Of a stretch of 64,000 nucleotides of DNA, positions 27,601 to 33,758 are shown one piece after another. The notes under the pieces are model-generated. The model was not told the DNA's origin and made no database searches. It saw nothing but the letters and a program-made list of their open reading frames with translations. This DNA is from Pseudomonas mendocina (GTDB taxonomy: Bacteria > Pseudomonadota > Gammaproteobacteria > Pseudomonadales > Pseudomonadaceae): positions 2,480,001 through 2,544,000 of the forward strand of contig CP148074.1 in NCBI GenBank assembly GCA_037482215.1, read 5' to 3'. The position numbers and the translations under genes are program-made. The first letter of the stretch is position 1, and each line of letters starts with the position of its first letter.

Positions 27601-30600
27601 CCGACCACGCTGATTTTGCCGTCCAGCGTCGCACTGGCTTCGTTGTGGCTGCTGCCACCATCTGGGTGTTTAACCGCACGCTCTTGGTTCAGGCTGATCT
27701 TGCCGTCAGCAGTCACGCTGACAGTGAAGACAACCACGCCGCCGCTGATGGTACCAACCACCTCACCTTCAGCATTGAGGCTGAGTTTGACTTCCTCACC
27801 GGTCAGGCTGTCGAACAGACCACTGTCCTCACTCTCAACTTTCAGCGCGAAGTCCAGCGATTGCTGACCATCTGCACCGGCAGCGCTGGTGAACAGGCTA
27901 GCGAGTGTGAACGACGAGGTAGCAGCTGTGTTCAGGTTGGTTTCGTCGACCTGCAGGCTCAGGCTGCCCAGCGTTTTGGCGCTGATGCTTGGGCCGTCAT
28001 CCAGGAAGCTGATGGCCTTACCAATGTTCGCAGTGGCAGTCGCAGTGTCGTTGTCGCCATCGGTGATGGTGCCGACCACGCTGATTTTGCCGTCCAGCGT
28101 CGCACTGGCTTCGTTGTGGCTGCTGCCACCATCTGGGTGTTTAACTGCACGCGCCTGACTCAGGCTGATCTTGCCATCAGCAGTCACGCTGACAGTGAAG
28201 ACCACTACGCCGCCGGTGATGGTACCAATCACTTTCCCGTCAGCGGTGAGACTCAGTTTGACAGCCTCACCGGTCAGGGTGTCGACCAGACCACTGTTCT
28301 CACTATCAACTTTCAGCGCGAAGTCCAGCGCTTTCTGGCCATCTGCACCGGCATCGCTGGTGAACAGGCTAGCGAGTGTGAACGACGAGGTAGTCGCTGT
28401 ATTCAGGTTGGTTTCGTCGACCTGCAGGCTCAGGCTGCCCAGCTCTTTGGCGCTGATGCTTGGGCCGTCATCCAGGAAGCTGATGGCCTTACCAATGTTC
28501 GCAGTGGCAGTCGCAGTGTCGTTGTCGCCATCGGTGATGGTACCGACCACGCTGATTTTGCCGTCCAGCGTCGCACTGGCTTCGTTGTGGCTGGTGCCAC
28601 CGACTGGGTGTTTAACCGCACGCTCTTGGTTCAGGCTGATCTTGCCATCAGCAGTTACGCTGACAGTGAAGACCACTACGCCGCCGGTGATGGTACCAAC
28701 CACCTCACCTTCAGCATTGAGGCTGAGTTTGACTTCCTCACCTGTCAGGTTGTCGAACAGACCGCTGTCCTCACTCTCAACTTTCAGCGCGAAGTCCAGC
28801 GCCTTCTGGCCATCTGCACCGGCATTGGCGCTGAACAGGCTGGCGAGTGTGAACGACGAGGTAGCCGCTGTGTTCAGGTTGGTTTCGTCGACCTGCAGGC
28901 TCAGGCTGCCCAGCTCTTTGGCGCTGATGCTTGGGCCGTCGTCCAGGAAGCTGATGGCCTTACCAATGTTCGCAGTGGCAGTCGCAGTGTCGTTGTCGCC
29001 ATCGGTGATGGTACCGACCACGCTGATTTTGCCGTCCAGCGTCGCACTGGCTTCGTTGTGGCTGGTGCCACCGACTGGGTGTTTAACCGCACGCTCTTGG
29101 TTCAGGCTGATCTTGCCATCAGCAGTTACGCTGACAGTGAAGACCACTACGCCGCCGGTGATGGTACCAACCACCTCACCTTCAGCATTGAGGCTGAGTT
29201 TGACTTCCTCACCGGTCAGGCTGTCGAACAGACCGCTGTCCTCACTCTCAACTTTCAGCGCGAAGTCCAGCGCCTTCTGGCCATCTGCACCGGCATTGGC
29301 GCTGAACAGGCTGGCGAGTGTGAACGACGAGGTAGCCGCTGTGTTCAGGTTGGTTTCGTCGACCTGCAGGCTCAGGCTGCCCAGCTCTTTGGCGCTGATG
29401 CTTGGGCCGTCGTCCAGGAAGCTGATGGCCTTACCGATATCCAAACTGGCACTGGCTTTGTCGCCGTCGCCGTCAGTGACGGTGGCTTTGACGCTGACTA
29501 CACCGGCAGCCAGTGACTTGGCTTCGTTGTGGTTGCTGGTGTCGCTATGCTGGATCGCACGCAGTTGGTCCAGCTTCACATTACCGCTGCCATCCACGCT
29601 CAGAGTGAAGACAACTGCGCCTTGCGCGTTACCGACACGGCCTTCCACCACACCTGCACTATTCAGGACCAAGAAGACATTCTGCCCAGTTGCAGTGTCT
29701 ACCAAACCGCTGGCGGAAGAGTTCAAGACCAGACTGTAGTCCACGTCATCAACACCGTCAGATCCACCATCAACAGTGAAGAAGCTGCTGATATTGGCCG
29801 TGGCATCGAGTTCGAAATTGCTTTCATCCACTTGCAGAATGGCCGAATCAAAGGCCTGTGCCGAGATGGTGGGGCCGTCATCTTCGAAATTGATAACCCC
29901 TGCCGCCCCCAAATCCAGGGCAGCGCTGGCTTTATCACCATCACCGTCGGTAACGGTTTTAACCAGTTTCAGTACACCTTCAGGCAGTTGCAGCACTTCA
30001 GCGTCATCAAAACTGCCGGCGTTGCTGTGCCAGATGTTTTTCAGCAGGTTGATAGTGACTTCGCCAGTTGCTGCATTGATGGCCAGCGTGAAGTAATTCA
30101 CGCCGCCAGCGCTGCCGGTGATCACATTGCCGGATTGGTTCAGAACAATTTCTGCACCTTGTGCGCCCGCCGCACCAACAGCAAACAAACCAGTGGCGAC
30201 GTTGCTGCCGGTCAGGTTCAGGCTGTATGCAGCCGTACCACCATCAGCACCGACTTCGCTGGTGAACTGCGCCTGTACGGCATCGGCACCCAAAGTTGCG
30301 CTGCCAATACCATCGCCCTGCGCGCCGCCCAGTGATGCCAAGCTTTCGTCAAGGATGGCGGACAGTACTGGCACCTCACCGGTTGCGAGGCCAACTTTCG
30401 GGCCGTCGTCTTCAAAACTGATCGCACCAGAGGTGCCCAGATCCACCGAGGCACTGGCAGTATCACCATCACCGTCAGTTACGGTTTTGGTCAGTTTCAG
30501 GGCGCCTTCGGCCAGCTGCAACACTTCGGCTTCATCGTTGCTGCCGGTGTTGCTGTGCCACAGGTTGTTCAGCAGGTTAACGGTGACTTCACCGGTCGCC

Positions 30601-31928
30601 GCATTAATGGTCAGGGTGAAGTAATTCACGCCGCCTGCGCTGCCGGTGATCACATTGCCGGATTGGTTCAGAACAATTTCTGCACCTTGACCGCCTTCAC
30701 CGCCTACAGCAAACAAGCCAGAGGCGACGTTGCTGCCGCTCAGGTTCAGGCTGTATGCAGCCGTACCACCATCAGCACCCAACACAGTGGTGAACTGTGC
30801 TTGTACGGCAGCGGCACTCAGAGTCGCTGATGCCACGCCATCGCCCTGGGCGCCACTCAGACTAGCAAGGCTCTCATCGAGACTGGCGACGCTCAGCCAC
30901 TCTGCACCTTGGGCGACTTCAACTTTAGGGCCGTCATCGAGCACGCTTACGTTAATGTTGACGGTTGGTGATACGTCGCCATCCAAATCAAACATGCGGG
31001 TTGGGAAGCTTTCACCCACCTGGTCGTTGCCATCAACAGCATTTGGATTGCTATGGTCCAGCGTGTTGCCGGTGAGGTTGTATGTCCAGTTACCCGCAGC
31101 GTCGACTGTCAGGAAACCGTATTTGCCCTGAACAGTTCCACCAGAGGTTACGTCAACCCAGTTTCCGTTAACGTCTTGGATCTGCACCGCCGAAACACCA
31201 TCTGGCGATGTGATTGTAATTGTGCCGAATGCCTTGTCGGCGCCAGTACCTGAATTGGAGCCACTTGCTAGGGCCTCTTCGTCCACGATGCCAGGGCCAC
31301 TTTGCAGTGTGCCTGTCGCATCGGTGTACTCCACAGTAATGCCAGGCGTGTAATCCGGTGTGATCACAGGTGGAGGTGGCGGTGGAGTGACGGCCTCTGG
31401 CTGTTCTGTGGCGCCGATCACTGGATCCGGGAACAAAGGACCGCGTTGCAGGCCATTCGTTGGGAAACCGATAGTTGGATCGACTGATCCACCTGTGGCA
31501 TCAAGCATTACGAACGAGTTGCCACCACCGGCTCCGCCAGCACCACCAGCCCCACCAGCGCCTGGACCAGCAGCGGTTGCCTCACCCATTTGGGTTGGGT
31601 CATCACCGGCTTCGATCGCTGCTTGTAAGCGCTCTACATCAGTCAAATCTTCATCCGATGGCGCAGTGTTCGCAGGTTGTGACTGCGGAGCTTGTGATGC
31701 GCCATCAGCTGCCAGCAGTTGAGGGGTCAGATCCAGACTGCTGTCGCGCCCTACGGTCAGGCTCTGACCATTACCGAGTCTTACAGCTACTGAGCCGTTC
31801 GCTCCTGTAACAAGCGTTTCGCCTACAAAAAGGCGATCACCCTCACTCAGAGCTCGACGAGTTCCGTCTGCCGCCACAGCAAATACTTCGCCGACGATTT
31901 GGCTAACAACACCTAATAAAGTCGCCAT
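21699..31928 (-). CDS. LapA-type giant RTX adhesin with 11 tandem repeats and a VWA domain
   Basis: This 3409-residue type I secreted surface adhesin has domains in the following order. Residues 1-75 are a LapA-like retention module (LLGVVSQIVGEVFAVAADG, GDRLFVGETLVTGANGSVAV). A TAAG site at 118-121 matches the bond cut by LapG proteases in LapA; a Gly-rich linker follows. About 220-335 is a VCBS/BapA-like region, then two units of one repeat type (LDESLASL) and one of another (LQVDESNFEL). Residues 843-2569 hold eleven 157-residue near-identical repeats, each ending FLDDGPSISAK; one diverged unit follows. A von Willebrand A domain begins about 2740, with MIDAS motif DVSGS at 2747-2751. RTX calcium repeats (GNDTLNGGNGNDILAGG) lie at about 3180-3230 and 3283-3310. 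The C-terminal secretion signal region (TIADFQKGVDKLDLSELL) ends the protein. An AAGGGTGAG ribosome site precedes the ATG. The secretion genes are divergent. Confidence 0.95.
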   Translation of the reverse strand: MATLLGVVSQIVGEVFAVAADGTRRALSEGDRLFVGETLVTGANGSVAVRLGNGQSLTVGRDSSLDLTPQLLAADGASQAPQSQPANTAPSDEDLTDVERLQAAIEAGDDPTQMGEATAAGPGAGGAGGAGGAGGGNSFVMLDATGGSVDPTIGFPTNGLQRGPLFPDPVIGATEQPEAVTPPPPPPVITPDYTPGITVEYTDATGTLQSGPGIVDEEALASGSNSGTGADKAFGTITITSPDGVSAVQIQDVNGNWVDVTSGGTVQGKYGFLTVDAAGNWTYNLTGNTLDHSNPNAVDGNDQVGESFPTRMFDLDGDVSPTVNINVSVLDDGPKVEVAQGAEWLSVASLDESLASLSGAQGDGVASATLSAAAVQAQFTTVLGADGGTAAYSLNLSGSNVASGLFAVGGEGGQGAEIVLNQSGNVITGSAGGVNYFTLTINAATGEVTVNLLNNLWHSNTGSNDEAEVLQLAEGALKLTKTVTDGDGDTASASVDLGTSGAISFEDDGPKVGLATGEVPVLSAILDESLASLGGAQGDGIGSATLGADAVQAQFTSEVGADGGTAAYSLNLTGSNVATGLFAVGAAGAQGAEIVLNQSGNVITGSAGGVNYFTLAINAATGEVTINLLKNIWHSNAGSFDDAEVLQLPEGVLKLVKTVTDGDGDKASAALDLGAAGVINFEDDGPTISAQAFDSAILQVDESNFELDATANISSFFTVDGGSDGVDDVDYSLVLNSSASGLVDTATGQNVFLVLNSAGVVEGRVGNAQGAVVFTLSVDGSGNVKLDQLRAIQHSDTSNHNEAKSLAAGVVSVKATVTDGDGDKASASLDIGKAISFLDDGPSISAKELGSLSLQVDETNLNTAATSSFTLASLFSANAGADGQKALDFALKVESEDSGLFDSLTGEEVKLSLNAEGEVVGTITGGVVVFTVSVTADGKISLNQERAVKHPVGGTSHNEASATLDGKISVVGTITDGDNDTATATANIGKAISFLDDGPSISAKELGSLSLQVDETNLNTAATSSFTLASLFSANAGADGQKALDFALKVESEDSGLFDNLTGEEVKLSLNAEGEVVGTITGGVVVFTVSVTADGKISLNQERAVKHPVGGTSHNEASATLDGKISVVGTITDGDNDTATATANIGKAISFLDDGPSISAKELGSLSLQVDETNLNTATTSSFTLASLFTSDAGADGQKALDFALKVDSENSGLVDTLTGEAVKLSLTADGKVIGTITGGVVVFTVSVTADGKISLSQARAVKHPDGGSSHNEASATLDGKISVVGTITDGDNDTATATANIGKAISFLDDGPSISAKTLGSLSLQVDETNLNTAATSSFTLASLFTSAAGADGQQSLDFALKVESEDSGLFDSLTGEEVKLSLNAEGEVVGTISGGVVVFTVSVTADGKISLNQERAVKHPDGGSSHNEASATLDGKISVVGTITDGDNDTATATANIGKAISFLDDGPSISAKELGSLSLQVDETNLNTATTSSFTLASLFTSDAGADGQKALDFALKVDSENSGLVDTLTGEAVKLSLTADGKVIGTITGGVVVFTVSVTADGKISLSQARAVKHPDGGSSHNEASATLDGKISVVGTITDGDNDTATATANIGKAISFLDDGPSISAKELGSLSLQVDETNLNTAATSSFTLASLFTANAGADGQKALDFALKVESEDSGLFDSLTGEEVKLSLNAEGEVVGTITGGVVVFTVSVTADGKISLSQARAVKHPDGGSSHNEASATLDGKISVVGTITDGDNDTATATANIGKAISFLDDGPSISAKTLGSLSLQVDETNLNTATTSSFTLASLFTSDAGADGQKALDFALKVESEDSGLFDSLTGEEVKLSLNAEGEVVGTITGGVVVFTVSVTADGKISLSQARAVKHPDGGSSHNEASATLDGKISVVGTITDGDNDTATATANIGKAISFLDDGPSISAKELGSLSLQVDETNLNTAATSSFTLASLFTSAAGADGQQSLDFALKVESEDSGLFDSLTGEEVKLSLNAEGEVVGTISGGVVVFTVSVTADGKISLSQARAVKHPDGGSSHNEASATLDGKISVVGTITDGDNDTATATANIGKAISFLDDGPSISAKTLGSLSLQVDETNLNTAATSSFTLASLFTSAAGADGQQSLDFALKVESEDSGLFDSLTGEAVKLSLTADGKVIGTISGGVVVFTVSVTADGKISLNQERAVKHPVGGTSHNEASATLDGKISVVGTITDGDNDTATATANIGKAISFLDDGPSISAKTLGSLSLQVDETNLNTATTSSFTLASLFTSDAGADGQKALDFALKVDSENSGLVDTLTGEAVKLSLTADGKVIGTISGGVVVFTVSVTADGKISLSQARAVKHPDGGSSHNEASATLDGKISVVGTITDGDNDTATATANIGKAISFLDDGPSISAKTLGSLSLQVDETNLNTATTSSFTLASLFTANAGADGQKALDFALKVDSENSGLVDTLTGEAVKLSLNAEGEVVGTISGGVVVFTVSVTADGKISLNQERAVKHPVGGNSHNEASATLDGKISVVGTITDGDNDTATATANIGKAISFLDDGPSITAKALTGLSLVVDESDLATNATANVSSYFNITDSADGREGVTYSLNVESTASGLVDSLTNTAITLSKNGSVIEGKNAAGDLVFTLSVGSDGTVTLDQLRAIKHPTGGASHDEAVSLVAGKISVTATVTDRDGDTASAKLDIGQAISFKDDGPVAVDQSASGSAQVKLDTNLILILDVSGSMDEASGVGGMDRLQAAKNALLELLEQYDALGDVKVSFTTFNASASSGSTWLTVSQAKTAILATTASGNTNYDAALIDAINSFGESGKITSGNVQNVAYFLSDGEPNRPSGDSGISSTNGSASGWPSPYSNGNASEEQAWINFLKANGIRSYALGMGTGVTESALNPIAYDGKTGTNTNAIVVTDMNQLTQTLVATAQASPINGNLTTGGGFGADGGYVKSIVIGGSTYTITKSELGAYTLGGASGGTLANNELKVTLSNGSSFSVNILTGGYTYTPPSTIATAIALSIGFTFADGDGDVSPQANLNINISTSTAPVVVRDDLILTNTSASNGNFVIDIPTWALLANDTGANSSLLKVLSVAGATSGNVSKSADGSTVTFTDTGNSGGSFYYDATLNGQAAYDRADVTINRSTDSTINGTFRNEILLGRNGSADTLNGGDGDDILIGLGGNDTLNGGNGNDILAGGAGNDTLNGGDGIDTATYIDATSGVTVRLNTTNAQNTGGAGTDTLNSIENLIGSNFNDSLTGNNLNNLINGGAGDDLLIGGGGNDYLIGGSGADTFKWTSGNTGVTTIADFQKGVDKLDLSELLVNETTDNLSQYLTFSFGTNTTITVDRNGPQSGGTGQSIVLEGVNLQAAYGVSNQAEVITAMLNDETLKIS
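24221..29401 (-). repeat. tandem array of eleven 471-bp repeats inside the adhesin gene
   Basis: Exactly 11 units of 471 bases (157 codons) lie back to back, totalling 5181 bases, with no length change between units. Differences fall in blocks that are shuffled between units: KELGS or KTLGS; AATSS or ATTSS; SANAG, TANAG, TSDAG or TSAAG; SEDSGLFDS or SENSGLVDT; LNAEGEVVG or LTADGKVIG; ITGG or ISGG; LNQERAVKHPVGG or LSQARAVKHPDGG. Counting from the N-terminus, units 3 and 5 encode the same protein, and units 1 and 2 differ by one residue (S/N). This mosaic is what gene conversion and unequal exchange produce. The array is a likely site of copy-number variation and of assembly error. Confidence 0.95.
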
Positions 31929-32054
31929 GATCTCACCCTTAAAACTGCACCAGGATCACCCCGGTTTTTAGTTTAGAAATAGTCAAGGACGCCACTTTGA
32001 GAGAAATTAACTCCTGGTTTAAAGCAACTTTTAAACACTGCCAAAAAGTCGAGC

Positions 32055-32068
32055 GTCAATATTACGAC
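32055..32068. promoter_or_regulatory. FleQ-like site 1 (GTCAATATTACGAC)
   Basis: It matches the published FleQ pattern GTCAATNNATTGAC at 9 of 12 fixed positions, with an exact left half. It lies 127 bases upstream of the adhesin ATG, inside a larger dyad centred on AATATT. FleQ controls lapA and exopolysaccharide genes in other Pseudomonas in a c-di-GMP-dependent way. Binding here is an inference. Confidence 0.35.
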
Positions 32069-32306
32069 TCGAACTTAAAAGTTACCTTAAATCCAGGTTA
32101 TTGCTCTCTAGAACGAGAGGTCCTTAACCCATTTTTTCGAAAACCTTCCTTGAGCCCGAGCAGGACGGGTCTACCCTATATAGACAATGTCTTCATTCTT
32201 AATATATTCATAAGATTATTTTTTCATATACCATAGTGCCAAATCTTCTAAAATCTAACTAAAAGCTTTTTATTGAGTGTTTTAAAGTTAGCCAATATAG
32301 CCATGT

Positions 32307-32320
32307 GTCAAAAAAACGAC
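32307..32320. promoter_or_regulatory. FleQ-like site 2 (GTCAAAAAAACGAC)
   Basis: It shares GTCAA-N4-ACGAC with site 1, in the same orientation, and also fits 9 of 12 positions of the FleQ pattern. It lies 60 bases upstream of the LapE-like start codon. Confidence 0.3.
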
Positions 32321-32379
32321 TATTCTCGGCTTCAGCTTCAAAGATGACAACAAATACACAACTAACGGAGCATCGATAA

Positions 32380-33735
32380 ATGCGCGTACTTAATCCGCTT
32401 TTGAGCAGCATTGTGTTGGCGGCACTTTGCGGCCAGGCTCAAGGACTCACACTGTCCGAGGCGATGCAAAGCACAATCGATAACCACCCAGAAATTCATG
32501 CTGGCAAGAACAGCCGCCTGACGTCTGACGAAGAAGTACGTATTGCAAAAGGCGGCTACTTACCAACTGTTGACTTGCTAATGGGTTACGGTCGTGAGAA
32601 AAGCGACAGCCCTAGCACCCGTGCGCAAGGCAACCACAACACAGAGACCCTGACCTACGGCACCTCTGAACTGCGCCTTCGTCAAATGATCTTTGACGGC
32701 TTCAATACCCCAAATGAGGTGGGCCGCACCGAGGCAGTTGTAAACTCCCGTGCTTACCGCCTGCTGGGCACCTCCGAAAACCTCGCACTGCGTACTGCAG
32801 AGGTGTATCTGGATTTGCTGATGCGCCGCGAGATGGTTGAGCTAGCACGTAACAACCTGCTCGCCCACCAGCGTATCAATGATCAAATCAGCATGCGTAG
32901 CCGCCAAGGTGTTGGCAGTGCTGCTGACCTGGATCAATCCGAAGCGCGTCTGGCACTGGCTGAAAACAACCTCTATACCGAGCAAGTTAACCTGGCTGAC
33001 GCTGAGGCTAACTTCATCAGCGTTGTCGGCCGTCTGCCGGAAGAGCTGACCTCACCAGCTTCGCTCAAGGGCACTCTGCCAGAGACACTTGAAGAGGCGC
33101 GCCAACGCGTACTGGACAACAACCCACTGCTGAAATCTGCACAAGCTGACGTACACGCGGCTGAAAAACAGTATGAAGTAGCTAAGTCACCGTTCTACCC
33201 ACGCTTTGATGCAGAGCTGGCGACCCACGCCGATGACAACACGGGTGGTGATGAAGGCCACAACAGTGGCTGGCGTGCTGCAATTGTCATGAACTACAAC
33301 CTGTTCAATGGTGTTCGTGACAAAGCTCGCCTGAATGCATCTGCCCACCAGGTGAACGAAGCGCTGGATATTCGCAACAACGCCCTGCGTGTTCTCAATG
33401 AGAACCTCACGCTGGCATGGAACGCCATGGAAAATGCCAAGCTGCAAACGCCTAAAGCTCGCGCCTATGCTGATTACACCACGCGCGTTCGTGAGGCTTA
33501 TCAGCAACAGTTCAGCTTGGGCCAGCGTACCCTGCTCGACCTGCTCGACAGTGAAAACGAACTCTTCACTGCGAACCGTCGTTACAGCGAAGTGCGCTTC
33601 ACCGAAGAGTTCTCCATGTACAGGGTCGTTACAGCCATGGGTGAACTCCTGCGCAGTCAGCAGATTGTCGCCCCAAGCGAGACTGTAGCCCTTAGCGAAG
33701 TGAAGAGTGATGCACGTCTTCCCGATATGAAGTAA
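32380..33735 (+). CDS. lapE: TolC-family outer-membrane channel of the adhesin secretion system
   Basis: The 451-residue protein has a signal peptide (residues 1-22, ending CGQAQG) and two TolC/OEP repeats: LSEAMQSTIDNHPEIHAGK at the start of the mature protein and EEARQRVLDNNPLLKSAQADVHAAEKQY near residue 230. The second half contains YNLFNGVRDKARLNAS and the conserved LLDLLDSENELFTANR. It would form the outer-membrane exit duct for the giant adhesin. A CGGAG ribosome site precedes the ATG. It is first of a three-gene operon with the ABC exporter and the adaptor, divergent from the adhesin. The lap name is by analogy with LapEBC. Confidence 0.9.
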   Translation: MRVLNPLLSSIVLAALCGQAQGLTLSEAMQSTIDNHPEIHAGKNSRLTSDEEVRIAKGGYLPTVDLLMGYGREKSDSPSTRAQGNHNTETLTYGTSELRLRQMIFDGFNTPNEVGRTEAVVNSRAYRLLGTSENLALRTAEVYLDLLMRREMVELARNNLLAHQRINDQISMRSRQGVGSAADLDQSEARLALAENNLYTEQVNLADAEANFISVVGRLPEELTSPASLKGTLPETLEEARQRVLDNNPLLKSAQADVHAAEKQYEVAKSPFYPRFDAELATHADDNTGGDEGHNSGWRAAIVMNYNLFNGVRDKARLNASAHQVNEALDIRNNALRVLNENLTLAWNAMENAKLQTPKARAYADYTTRVREAYQQQFSLGQRTLLDLLDSENELFTANRRYSEVRFTEEFSMYRVVTAMGELLRSQQIVAPSETVALSEVKSDARLPDMK

Positions 33736-33758
33736 CCCTGATACAGGAGTCGTACATC

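Larger units (their letters stand above)
31929..32379. promoter_or_regulatory. AT-rich divergent control region between adhesin and secretion operon
   Basis: This 451-base gap is distinctly AT-rich (for example 32180-32300) and holds promoters for both directions. It contains an inverted pair AACTTTTAA (32026) / TTAAAAGTT (32075), a dyad TCGAG-N4-AATATT-N4-CTCGA (32049-32072), and two FleQ-like sequences listed separately. A 79-codon frame at 31997-32236 has no ribosome site or family features and is not called. Confidence 0.6.

Noticed and set aside
24221..29401. Regular repeats considered as a CRISPR-like or satellite structure
   Set aside because: The unit is 471 bases, fully coding and without spacers; it is a protein repeat array.
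24348..29516. 1722-codon frame on the + strand, and several 200-520-codon companions, across the adhesin repeats
   Set aside because: They mirror the 471-base repeat period, have no ribosome site or recognisable fold, and lie opposite a clear LapA-type gene.
31997..32236. 79-codon frame in the adhesin/secretion gap
   Set aside because: No ribosome site, low-complexity AT-rich DNA, no family resemblance; the region better explained as promoter DNA.
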